Below, one piece after another: positions 1-11,604 of a stretch of 35,146 nucleotides of DNA; the first letter of the stretch is position 1; every line of letters begins with the position of its first letter. Source of the stretch: Acinetobacter pittii ATCC 19004 = CIP 70.29 (GTDB lineage Bacteria; Pseudomonadota; Gammaproteobacteria; Pseudomonadales; Moraxellaceae); the NCBI RefSeq assembly GCF_000369045.1, contig NZ_KB849788.1:1-35146 (forward strand), given 5' to 3'. The notes below the pieces were generated by a model. It was not told the origin of the DNA. It saw nothing but the letters and a program-made list of their open reading frames with translations, and ran no database searches. The translations under genes were made by a program, and so were the position numbers.

Positions 1-78
1 TTTCATTGATTGATTGGTTTAAATTACTCGAAGTTTATTTGAGCGAAATTTAAGTCAGTAATTGATGAGCCAGAATTG

Positions 79-101
79 GCACCTTGTCTTTAATAAGGTG
101 C
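79..101 (+). other. Stem-loop in the 16S leader
   Basis: A perfect 7-bp stem, GCACCTT at 79-85 and AAGGTGC at 95-101, closes a 9-nt loop about a dozen bases before the 16S start. It belongs to the transcribed leader of the first rRNA operon. The promoters of this operon lie left of the window. A role in 16S precursor folding or processing is inferred from position only. Confidence 0.5.
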
Positions 102-112
102 AAAATGATTTT

Positions 113-1649
<1,537 letters not shown>

Positions 1650-1670
1650 ACGAAAGATTGACGATTGGTA

Positions 1671-1694
1671 AGAATCCACAACAAGTTGTTCTTC
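1671..1694 (+). other. 3' arm of the 16S processing stem
   Basis: The segment beginning GAATCCACA and ending AGTTGTTCTT lies just after 16S. It is nearly the reverse complement of the leader segment at 35098-35119 of the next operon (AGAACAACTTGTGTGGATT). In this family of operons the two arms flanking 16S pair to form the long stem cut by RNase III. The matching 5' arm of this operon must lie just outside the left edge, so the pairing partner is inferred from the second leader. Confidence 0.65.
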
Positions 1695-1708
1695 ATAGAT
1701 GTATCTGA

Positions 1709-1785
<77 letters not shown>

Positions 1786-1840
1786 TGACTTTGACTGGTT
1801 GAAGTTATAGATAAAAGATACATGACTGATGATGTAAGCT

Positions 1841-1916
1841 GGGGACTTAGCTTAGTTGGTAGAGCGCCTGCTTTGCACGCAGGAGGTCAGGAGTTCGACT
1901 CTCCTAGTCTCCACCA
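1841..1916 (+). tRNA. alaT: tRNA-Ala (TGC)
   Basis: A 76-nt cloverleaf. The acceptor stem begins GGGGACT, the D-loop has GTTGGTAGAGC, the anticodon TGC is at 1874-1876, the T-arm contains TTCGACT and the CCA is encoded at the 3' end. It is the second spacer tRNA of the rRNA operon, 55 nt after tRNA-Ile. Confidence 0.97.
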
Positions 1917-2268
1917 GAACTTAAGAGAAGTTCGGATTACAGAAATTAGTAAATAGAGATTTAGATCTTGGTTTATTAACTTCTGTGATTTAAGTATCAC
2001 GGTATTAAGCATGACCTGACGAAGGCGTGTTTATTCATTAACAGATTGGCAAAATTGAGTCTGAAATAAATTGTTCACTCAAGAGTTTGGATTAAGCAAT
2101 TAATCTAGATGAATTGAGAACTAGCAAATTAACTGAATCAAGCGTTTTGGTATATGAATTTAGATTGAAGCTGTACAGTGTTTAAGTACACAGACAACAG
2201 ATAGTAGCGATGAAGAATCGCACGGACAACACTCACTTGTAGGTGTTGACGACTGTTTGGGGTTGTAT
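1917..2268 (+). other. tRNA-Ala to 23S transcribed spacer
   Basis: A 352-base spacer without a gene. It contains a boxA-like antitermination motif near 2035. A short hairpin has CAACAC at 2227-2232 pairing with GTGTTG at 2243-2248. The 5' arm of the 23S processing stem begins at 2253. I see no reading frame worth reporting. Confidence 0.7.
2035..2043 (+). promoter_or_regulatory. boxA-like antitermination site in the spacer
   Basis: TCATTAACA differs at one base from the core TCTTTAACA of the Escherichia coli rrn boxA, which recruits NusB/NusE for antitermination. A similar TCATTAAGA occurs in the leader of the second operon at 35085. Recurrence in both expected places supports the call, but it rests on a short motif. 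Confidence 0.4.

Positions 2269-2275
<7 letters not shown>
2253..2275 (+). other. 5' arm of the 23S processing stem
   Basis: The segment starting CTGTTTGGGG and ending TATAGTCAAG is almost the exact reverse complement of 5151-5174 downstream of 23S (CTTGACTATACAACACCC and following). The two arms bring the ends of pre-23S together into the helix normally cleaved by RNase III. Confidence 0.75.
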
Positions 2276-5150
<2,875 letters not shown>

Positions 5151-5159
<9 letters not shown>

Positions 5160-5174
5160 ACAACACCCAAGCAG
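5151..5174 (+). other. 3' arm of the 23S processing stem
   Basis: This is the reverse complement of 2253-2275 apart from one mismatch or bulge around the GGGG/ACACCC stretch. It overlaps the end of 23S and runs into the 23S-5S spacer. Confidence 0.75.
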
Positions 5175-5345
5175 TTGTATATAAAGCATCAATCGATTCA
5201 TAAACATGCAAAGCAACTTGATTTAGTTAAACACTTAGCTAAAATGAACAACGAAAAATCAGACCAATCAGCCCATCTGTAAAGATTTGGAAAACGCAAC
5301 GTATCACACAGTGAATAAAACGAAGCAAGTATCCATACCAGTTGT

Positions 5346-5460
5346 GCTGGCGACCATAGCAAGAGTGAACCACCTGATCCCTTCCCGAACTCAGAAGTGA
5401 AACCTCTTAGCGCTGATGGTAGTGTGGGGTTACCCATGTGAGAGTAAGTCATCGCCAGCT
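5346..5460 (+). rRNA. rrf: 5S ribosomal RNA
   Basis: About 115 nt. The terminal helix pairs the 5' GCTGGCGAC with the 3' ATCGCCAGC. The internal CCCGAACTCAGAAGTGAAAC motif is characteristic of bacterial 5S. It is the last gene of the operon, 186 nt after 23S, and is followed directly by the terminator. The exact mature ends may be off by one or two bases. Confidence 0.95.
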
Positions 5461-5470
5461 CATTATTCTA

Positions 5471-5505
5471 AACACCCCCGTTCTAATGAATGGGGGTGTT
5501 TTTTT
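5471..5505 (+). terminator. rRNA operon terminator
   Basis: A perfect 9-bp GC-rich stem, AACACCCCC at 5471-5479 with GGGGGTGTT at 5492-5500 and a 12-nt loop, runs into seven consecutive T. This is a strong intrinsic terminator placed 10 nt after 5S. Confidence 0.93.
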
Positions 5506-5607
5506 ATGCGCGGAATTTGTATCCTCAATTCTTTAGATACTGAAATTGATTCAAATTATAAAGAAATAAAGCTACTCTAAAATTATTTACCTAATTAGAA
5601 ATTTAAT

Positions 5608-6003
5608 ATGCAATGGATCGTAATTAAAACTTTCTCATTTCCTTATGAGGCACAAATTGCAAAGACTCAACTAGAAGCATTTGGAATTCCTGTTTATATT
5701 GAAAATGAGCATACAATTAATATGGATTGGTTTTATTCTAATGCTTTAGGTGGGGTTCGTTTATTAGTTCCAGAAAACTATGTTGATGAAGCGAAGTCAT
5801 TTCTTGAAAAAGACTTTAGTGATGAGCTTGAACAAAAGTTTGGGGAGAGTAAAGAATGTTGCCCTGAGTGTGGAAGCTTGGATATAGAAGTTAATAATAA
5901 AGGAAAAAAATCTGCCTTTTTAGCGTTTATGTTTTTGGGCCTACCTTTATTTTCTTTTAGAAATGGTAATAGATGTAAGCGTTGTGGACACTTTTGGAAT
6001 TAA
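5608..6003 (+). CDS. DUF2007-type protein with C-terminal zinc ribbon
   Basis: A 131-residue protein. Residues 1-70 have the DUF2007 pattern: an N-terminal strand, the AQIAKTQLEAFGIPVYI helix-strand, then GGVRLLVPENYVDEA, as in small 'putative signal transducing protein' domains. Residues 84-130 carry two CxxC pairs, CPECG and CKRCG, that would bind one zinc. They are separated by a hydrophobic stretch (AFLAFMFLGLPLF) that may be a short hairpin or membrane-associated segment. The start has no good ribosome-binding site. The function is unknown, and the neighbours give no pathway link. It follows the rRNA terminator by about 100 bases and must have its own promoter, which I could not place. 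Confidence 0.8.
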   Translation: MQWIVIKTFSFPYEAQIAKTQLEAFGIPVYIENEHTINMDWFYSNALGGVRLLVPENYVDEAKSFLEKDFSDELEQKFGESKECCPECGSLDIEVNNKGKKSAFLAFMFLGLPLFSFRNGNRCKRCGHFWN

Positions 6004-6170
6004 ATATATAGTAAACGATTATTGATTATCTTAATTATGGAACCTAATGTAGAGGTATTGGATTTAGTTCTATCTCTGCAATTAGTGTACTAGGCGGAGA
6101 AGCCATTGATATTAAATAAAATAAATTATTTTGATGGCCGTTCAATTTAATAAATATAAGGACTTATTTA

Positions 6171-6734
6171 ATGGTAGATAAAAAACAGCTAACTCAAAAG
6201 CAAATAGAGTTACTCCTTGAATTATTAAAGAATAGATTTGAAAAAAATACACATCGTCATACAGAAATAGAGTGGTCGGATGTGCAAAATAAACTAATTA
6301 AGGTTCCTGATAAACTTTGGTCATTGCTGGAAATGGAAAATACAGGAGGGGAGCCTGATGTTATTGCTTATGATCAGCAGAAAGACGAATATTTATTTGT
6401 AGATTGCTCTCTTGAGACACCTAAAGGTCGTAGAAGCCTTTGCTATGATCGTGAGGCTCTAGAATCTAGAAAAGATCATCCTCCTAAAAATAGCGCAATA
6501 GATATAGCTAAGGAAATGGGTGTTGAACTTTTAACAGAAAAGCAATATTACCAATTACAAGAAATCGAAGAGTTTGACCTTAAAACATCAAGTTGGCTCA
6601 AAACCCCAAATGAGATTCGTAAACTAGATGGAGCACTTTTTGCTGATCGTCGATATGGTCGTGTCTTTATTTATCATAATGGAGCGCAGTCTTATTATGC
6701 TGCTCGTGGTTTTCGTTGTTGCTTAAAAGTATAG
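6171..6734 (+). CDS. DUF4256 domain-containing protein
   Basis: A 187-residue soluble protein that matches the DUF4256 family along its length. It has an N-terminal helical part, the TGGEPDVIAYD motif (about residues 58-68), FVDCSLETPKGRRSLCYDREALE (about 76-98), and the C-terminal LDGALFADRRYGRVFIYHNGA segment. The conserved charged and cysteine-containing core looks enzyme-like, but no activity is known to me. AAGGA sits about 8 bases before the ATG. Codon use is AT-rich like the preceding gene, and there is no operon partner. Confidence 0.85.
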   Translation: MVDKKQLTQKQIELLLELLKNRFEKNTHRHTEIEWSDVQNKLIKVPDKLWSLLEMENTGGEPDVIAYDQQKDEYLFVDCSLETPKGRRSLCYDREALESRKDHPPKNSAIDIAKEMGVELLTEKQYYQLQEIEEFDLKTSSWLKTPNEIRKLDGALFADRRYGRVFIYHNGAQSYYAARGFRCCLKV

Positions 6735-6875
6735 GCATTGCATTGTATTTGAATAAACAGAAGAAGCTTTGATGTTTTATGCCAAGAAAATGGAGATTCT
6801 TGCAACTTTTGATTGATGGCAAACATGACAAGATATGTTCTGGAATTAAATAAAAACATCAGGACATCTGTAGAA

Positions 6876-8039
6876 ATGCAACCAAACCCAATTTACTATA
6901 ATGAACAACATATTGCTTTTGCTGATAATGTTCGTCGATTTGTACAAAAAGAAATAGCTCCTTTCGTTAATGAATGGGATGAGGCTGAGACATTCCCAAG
7001 AGAGCTATATAAGAAGGCTGCTGAAATTGGTCTATTAGGTTTAGGTTTTTCTGAGGAATATGGCGGTATTCCTGATGCAGATCCATTTTATTCATTACTG
7101 GCTGGTGTAGAAATGGCAAAAGCTGGTTCAGGTGGGGTGCATATTTCACTTATGGTCCATACCATTGGAGCGCCACCGGTTCAGCATTTTGGAAGTGAAG
7201 AACTAAAGTCAAGAGTTTTACCAGAGATTATTTCTGGTGAAAAGATTTCAGCATTGGCGATTACAGAACCGGGCGGTGGTTCTGATGTGGCTACATTACA
7301 AACTAAAGCTGTTCGTGATGGTAATTACTACATTGTCTCGGGTGAGAAGACATTTATCACGTCAGGGATTCGTGCAGATTACTATACAGTTGCGGTGCGT
7401 ACAGACCCAACTAAAACAGGTGCAGAAGGCATTTCAATGTTGCTCGTTGATGCTCACAGTGAAGGAATTACTAAAACACCTTTGAAAAAAATGGGATGGT
7501 GGGCTTCAGATACGGCACATTTGCATTTTGATCAAGTACGAGTACCTGCATCAAATCTGCTCGGTAAAGAAAACGCTGGTTTTAAAGTTATTATGAATAA
7601 CTTTAATATGGAGCGGTTTTTCTTGGGAGTAGTCGCTTATGGGTATGCATTAGTCTGTTATGAAGAAGCTTTAGAGTGGGCACAGCAACGTAAAACTTTT
7701 GGTAAGCGATTAATAGATCATCAAGTAGTACGCCATAAATTGGTAGATATGGCAACCCAACTGACCTCAACGCGGGCATTACTTGAAGAAACAGCATGGA
7801 AAATGACTCAGCCGAAGTTACAAGGACCTGAGTTGGTGGCGCAAATTTCAATGCTTAAAAATGTTGCGACTCGCACTATGCAATTTTGTGCTGATGCGGC
7901 TGTACAAACATTAGGTGGTATGGGCTTTATGCGAGGTACCAAGTCAGAACGTATTTACCGTGAAGTGAAGGTCAATATGATTGGCGGTGGTGCTGAAGAA
8001 ATTATGAAAGATTTGATTAGTAAACAGTTTGGTTATTAA
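6876..8039 (+). CDS. Acyl-CoA dehydrogenase beside the atu locus
   Basis: A 387-residue FAD-dependent acyl-CoA dehydrogenase, oxidising acyl-CoA to the 2,3-enoyl-CoA and passing electrons to ETF. The N-terminal helical domain includes EIAPFVNEWD. The FAD-binding middle has ITEPGGGSD (119-127). The C-terminal domain has the RKTFGKRL signature and ends IGGGAEEIM. In short-chain enzymes the catalytic Glu lies in that C-terminal loop. Here the position is Gly, and a Glu is present instead at E246 (FNMERFF), as in isovaleryl-CoA dehydrogenase. This points to a branched-chain substrate. An upstream in-frame ATG at 6816 would add 20 residues unlike the family, so 6876 (AGGA 11 bases before) is preferred. 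It is convergent with the atuR-like repressor gene. Confidence 0.88.
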   Translation: MQPNPIYYNEQHIAFADNVRRFVQKEIAPFVNEWDEAETFPRELYKKAAEIGLLGLGFSEEYGGIPDADPFYSLLAGVEMAKAGSGGVHISLMVHTIGAPPVQHFGSEELKSRVLPEIISGEKISALAITEPGGGSDVATLQTKAVRDGNYYIVSGEKTFITSGIRADYYTVAVRTDPTKTGAEGISMLLVDAHSEGITKTPLKKMGWWASDTAHLHFDQVRVPASNLLGKENAGFKVIMNNFNMERFFLGVVAYGYALVCYEEALEWAQQRKTFGKRLIDHQVVRHKLVDMATQLTSTRALLEETAWKMTQPKLQGPELVAQISMLKNVATRTMQFCADAAVQTLGGMGFMRGTKSERIYREVKVNMIGGGAEEIMKDLISKQFGY

Positions 8040-8046
8040 TTCTTAT

Positions 8047-8072
8047 AAGGTGGACTTTGAGCCACCTTTTTT
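8047..8072 (+). terminator. Terminator of the acyl-CoA dehydrogenase gene
   Basis: AAGGTGG (8047-8053) pairs with CCACCTT (8062-8068) around an 8-nt loop and runs into TTTTTT. The T run overlaps the stop codon of the convergent regulator gene. Confidence 0.8.
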
Positions 8073-8670
8073 ATTTCAAAGCCATTTCCCAGACCATTTC
8101 GGTTAACTCATCAATTTTGACTTTACCCTCAGATTTATACCAAGTTACAGTCCATGAAATTGCACCGCCAATTAAGCGTCGCCAAATAAAAGCATCGTGT
8201 TTGACTTTACCTTGCGTGCATAACTTTTCTATAACGTCGAGCCAGATTTGTTCATATTCATTACGCATTTTTAAAAGATAATCTTGCTTTTCTTTTGATA
8301 GAGCGAACCATTCGTACACCAACACAGCCATGGCTGCACCAGTATCTCCAGTAATTGAGATCAGTTCGGCTTTAATAAGAGCACGTAATTGTTGTTCTGG
8401 GTCTGTATATTGAGTTGCTGCATCATTTAAACGGGCAAGATTATAAATAATGGTCTGTTCCATCACATGAGCGAGGATATCATCTTTACTTTTGAAATGA
8501 TGAAATAAGCTTCCCGATTGGATTCCAATAAACTGAGCAAGTTCACGAACAGTGGTTTTATCATAGCCTTGCTTATGAAAAAGATAGGCTGCACCGTGCA
8601 ATAAACGGCCACGTGGACTGTCATCAAAGCAGGGGATATTTGGAATCTGTTCAATTGAGGTGGCAATCAT
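8071..8670 (-). CDS. atuR: TetR-family repressor of the atu genes (AtuR-like)
   Basis: A 199-residue TetR regulator. The N-terminal three-helix DNA-binding domain covers about residues 18-64, with the HTH at TTVRELAQFIGIQSGSLFHHFKSKDDIL. The all-helical C-terminal domain (about 70-195) would bind an acyl-CoA-type ligand. The gene is divergent from atuA, and the only clear operator in the intergenic region lies in the atuA promoter. In Pseudomonas aeruginosa AtuR represses the atu operon from the same divergent position by binding inverted repeats. The symbol rests on this context. TetR sequences alone cannot name the ligand, and a LiuR/KstR2-like specificity is not excluded. AAAGGA precedes the ATG with rather long spacing. 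Confidence 0.85.
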   Translation of the reverse strand: MIATSIEQIPNIPCFDDSPRGRLLHGAAYLFHKQGYDKTTVRELAQFIGIQSGSLFHHFKSKDDILAHVMEQTIIYNLARLNDAATQYTDPEQQLRALIKAELISITGDTGAAMAVLVYEWFALSKEKQDYLLKMRNEYEQIWLDVIEKLCTQGKVKHDAFIWRRLIGGAISWTVTWYKSEGKVKIDELTEMVWEMALK

Positions 8671-8790
8671 GTGCTCAGTTTGTTCCTTTATCTAAAAGTC
8701 TATAGTGGAAATTTTCACTAAATTTCATCGCATTTCAGATTATTTGCCGAATTTGGAAGATTTGGTCAACATCACAATAACATTTTGCGC

Positions 8791-8820
8791 TTTACAAACC
8801 AAGCGCTTGCTTGGTAATGT
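8791..8820 (+). promoter_or_regulatory. atuA promoter with operator in its spacer
   Basis: The -35 TTTACA (8791-8796) and -10 TAATGT (8815-8820) are separated by 18 bases. The inverted repeat ACCAAGC-GCTT-GCTTGGT (8798-8815) fills this spacer and touches the -10. A TetR dimer bound there would exclude RNA polymerase. The repeat is read directly. The promoter assignment is by similarity to sigma-70 hexamers. Confidence 0.7.
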
Positions 8821-8856
8821 TGAGGCTGATTTTTAGACAAAATAATGAGAAATAGA

Positions 8857-10662
8857 ATGGCAAATAATCAGCAGGATGATCATCGAGTCGTAAAAATAGG
8901 GTGTGCCTCTGGGTTTTGGGGAGATACCAATACTGCCGCTTTTCAGTTAGTGCATTTGACCGATATTAATTATTTGGTTTTTGATTATTTGTCCGAAATT
9001 ACCATGTCGATTATGGCAAAAGCGAAGATGGTAGAACCGAAACATGGTTATGCTTTAGATTTTGTCAGCCGAGTCATGGCACCTTTACTAAAAAAAATTG
9101 CTGAAAAAAAGATTAAAGTGATTAGTAATGCGGGTGGTGTTAATCCATTGGCTTGTCGGGATGCCTTGCAAAAAATTATTAAAGAGTATGGTCTAGATCT
9201 GAAAGTGGCTGTGGTGTTAGGTGATGATCTTTTGCCAAAACATGAGCAGCTAAAATCACAGAATATTCAAGAAATGTTTAGCGGAGAAGCGTTGCCAGAA
9301 CAGGTGGCAAGCAGTAATGCTTATTTAGGCGCGGTTGCTATTCGTGACGCCTTAGACTTAGGTGCAGATATTGTGATTACGGGTCGTGTAGTTGACTCTG
9401 CTGTGGTACTTGCACCCTTACTTCATGAATATCAGTGGCCTTTAGATGACTATGACAAATTGGCGCAAGGTTCGTTGGCAGGTCATGTGATTGAATGTGG
9501 AGCCCAATGTACGGGTGGTAATTTTACCGATTGGCAATTGGTACAGGGCTTCGACAACATGGGCTTTCCAGTGGTTGAAGTGAGTGAAGATGGCTCATTT
9601 GTTGTAACTAAGCCTCAAGGTACGGGTGGTCTGGTTTCTACTGCTACTGTTGCAGAGCAAATTGTTTATGAAATAGGCAATCCTCAAGCATATTTACTAC
9701 CCGATGTCATTGCTGATTTCAGCCACGTGCATTTAGAGCAAGTCGGGGAGCACCGAGTTCGTGTGACGGGTGCAAAAGGACAAGCACCAACTACACAATA
9801 TAAAGTCAGCGCGACCTATCCTGATGGTTATCGGGTTTTAGTGAGTTTCCTCATTGCAGGACGTGAGGCACCACAAAAAGCACAAGTCATTGCTGATGCG
9901 ATTTTGACTAAGTGCGAACGTGTTTTAGCAATGCGCTCAGTGCCGCCATTTAGTGAAAAGTCTGTTGAAATTTTAGGTATTGAAAGTACCTATGGCGACC
10001 ATGCCCAAACATTAAATAGTCGTGAAGTGGTAGTTAAAATAGCTGTAAAACACATGTTTAAAGAAGCATGTATGTTCTTTGCATCTGAAATTGCACAAGC
10101 TTCAACAGGTATGGCTCCAGCCTTGGCAGGAATTGTTGGAGGTCGACCAAAAGCATCTCCAGTGATTAAGTTATTTTCATTTTTAATTGATAAAAATCAA
10201 TTGAATATTGAAATTGATTTTGAAGGCAAACGTTACCCAGTTGAGATTCCACAAGGGGATTCTACAGAGCAATTGCTTACATTAACGGCAGGTGAAAATG
10301 CAGTTTATCAAGGAGATGAAATTGAAGTTCCTTTGATTGAAATTGCGCATGCCCGCAGTGGTGATAAAGGCAATCATAGCAATATTGGCGTGATTGCACG
10401 TAAAGCAGACTATTTACCATGGATTCGTGCAGCACTAACTGAACAGTCTGTTGCAAGCTATATGCAACATGTCTTGGATGCTGAGAAAGGGCGAGTAATT
10501 CGTTATGAGTTACCGGGTTTAAATGCACTGAATTTTATGTTGGAGAATGCCTTAGGCGGTGGTGGTGTTGCCAGCTTACGTATTGATCCGCAAGGTAAAG
10601 CCTTTGCCCAACAGTTATTGGATATGCCTGTTAAAGTTCCGGCACATCTTTTAGAAAAATAA
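8857..10662 (+). CDS. atuA: Acyclic terpene utilization protein AtuA
   Basis: A 601-residue protein of the AtuA/DUF1446 family. It opens with the hallmark VKIGCASGFWGDTNTA and continues with YLVFDYLSEITMSI and the GADIVITGRVVDSAV and GHVIECGAQCTGG motifs of the N-terminal domain. The last ~110 residues (IEIAHARSGDKGNHSNIGVIAR onwards) form the small AtuA C-terminal domain. In Pseudomonas it is required for growth on citronellol/geraniol, but its reaction is not known. It is the first gene of the atuABCDEF operon. An ATG 12 bases upstream (8845) is also in frame. The later start was chosen for its GAGA element, and both are possible. Confidence 0.92.
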   Translation: MANNQQDDHRVVKIGCASGFWGDTNTAAFQLVHLTDINYLVFDYLSEITMSIMAKAKMVEPKHGYALDFVSRVMAPLLKKIAEKKIKVISNAGGVNPLACRDALQKIIKEYGLDLKVAVVLGDDLLPKHEQLKSQNIQEMFSGEALPEQVASSNAYLGAVAIRDALDLGADIVITGRVVDSAVVLAPLLHEYQWPLDDYDKLAQGSLAGHVIECGAQCTGGNFTDWQLVQGFDNMGFPVVEVSEDGSFVVTKPQGTGGLVSTATVAEQIVYEIGNPQAYLLPDVIADFSHVHLEQVGEHRVRVTGAKGQAPTTQYKVSATYPDGYRVLVSFLIAGREAPQKAQVIADAILTKCERVLAMRSVPPFSEKSVEILGIESTYGDHAQTLNSREVVVKIAVKHMFKEACMFFASEIAQASTGMAPALAGIVGGRPKASPVIKLFSFLIDKNQLNIEIDFEGKRYPVEIPQGDSTEQLLTLTAGENAVYQGDEIEVPLIEIAHARSGDKGNHSNIGVIARKADYLPWIRAALTEQSVASYMQHVLDAEKGRVIRYELPGLNALNFMLENALGGGGVASLRIDPQGKAFAQQLLDMPVKVPAHLLEK

Positions 10663-10682
10663 AATGAATGGATGAAACAAAG

Positions 10683-11594
10683 ATGAGTTATCAATCAATA
10701 TTTAGACCAGATGCTTTCGCCAATAAAGTCATTATTGTGACAGGTGGTGGCTCAGGAATTGGCCGTTGTACTGCACATGAGCTTGCAGCCCTTGGCGCTC
10801 AAGTAGTGATTACAGGACGCAAAATTGAAAAATTAGAGAAAGTAAGCCAAGAAATAATAGAAGATGGTGGTTTAGTTCATTTCATTGTTTGTGATAACCG
10901 TGAAGAAGAACAAGTGAAAAATATGATTGCCGAAGTGATTGAGAAATTCGGCAAACTCGATGGTTTGGTGAATAATGCGGGCGGCCAGTTTCCGTCAGCT
11001 TTAGAGAATATTTCGGCGAATGGTTTCGATGCAGTCGTGCGTAATAATTTACACGCAACTTTCTATCTAATGCGTGAAGCTTATAACCAATGGATGGCTA
11101 AACATGGTGGCAGTATTGTCAATATGACTGCTGATATGTGGGGTGGTATGCCGGGAATGGGACATTCTGGTGCTGCGCGTTCAGGGGTTGATAACTTAAC
11201 TAAAACAGCATCGGTTGAGTGGGGCAAATCTGGTGTTCGTGTAAATGCGGTTGCACCAGGGTGGATTGTGTCATCCGGTATGGATAATTATAGCGGTGAT
11301 TTTGCCAAAGTAATTATTCCAAATCTTGCTGGCAATGTACCGTTAAAACGTATGGGAACTGAGTCGGAAGTCTCATCGGCAATTTGTTATTTACTATCCG
11401 ATGCTGCGGCTTTTGTGTCAGGTGTAACTTTGCGTATAGATGGCGCTGCATCGCAAGGGACACGCATGTACCCACTAGCCGAAGCAACAAATAGTCAATC
11501 TTATAATGGTTTCCACCGCGCGTTTATTCCTGAAATTTTTAAAAAAGATAAGACTGAGAAAGTCGAGCAAAGCAATAATTCAGGCTCGGAGTGA
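10683..11594 (+). CDS. atuB: SDR-family oxidoreductase AtuB-like
   Basis: A 304-residue short-chain dehydrogenase/reductase. The nucleotide-binding TGGGSGIG is at 20-27 and NNAG at 97-100. The usual catalytic YxxxK is absent: the aligned residues are S162 and R166 in GHSGAARSGVDNLTK. This resembles the 2,4-dienoyl-CoA reductase/peroxisomal enoyl-CoA reductase branch, which lacks the Tyr. In Pseudomonas AtuB was proposed to oxidise citronellol/citronellal. The active site here would fit an acyl-CoA reductase at least as well. Start at 10683 with GGA 10 bases upstream; ATG at 10668 is an in-frame alternative. The gene lies 20 bases after atuA and 10 before atuC. Confidence 0.85.
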   Translation: MSYQSIFRPDAFANKVIIVTGGGSGIGRCTAHELAALGAQVVITGRKIEKLEKVSQEIIEDGGLVHFIVCDNREEEQVKNMIAEVIEKFGKLDGLVNNAGGQFPSALENISANGFDAVVRNNLHATFYLMREAYNQWMAKHGGSIVNMTADMWGGMPGMGHSGAARSGVDNLTKTASVEWGKSGVRVNAVAPGWIVSSGMDNYSGDFAKVIIPNLAGNVPLKRMGTESEVSSAICYLLSDAAAFVSGVTLRIDGAASQGTRMYPLAEATNSQSYNGFHRAFIPEIFKKDKTEKVEQSNNSGSE

Positions 11595-11604
11595 GGAATA
11601 AAAA

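Noticed and set aside
7237..7851. Frames of 82 codons inside the acyl-CoA dehydrogenase gene on both strands
   Set aside because: They are fully contained in a well-supported gene in other frames and show no family pattern.
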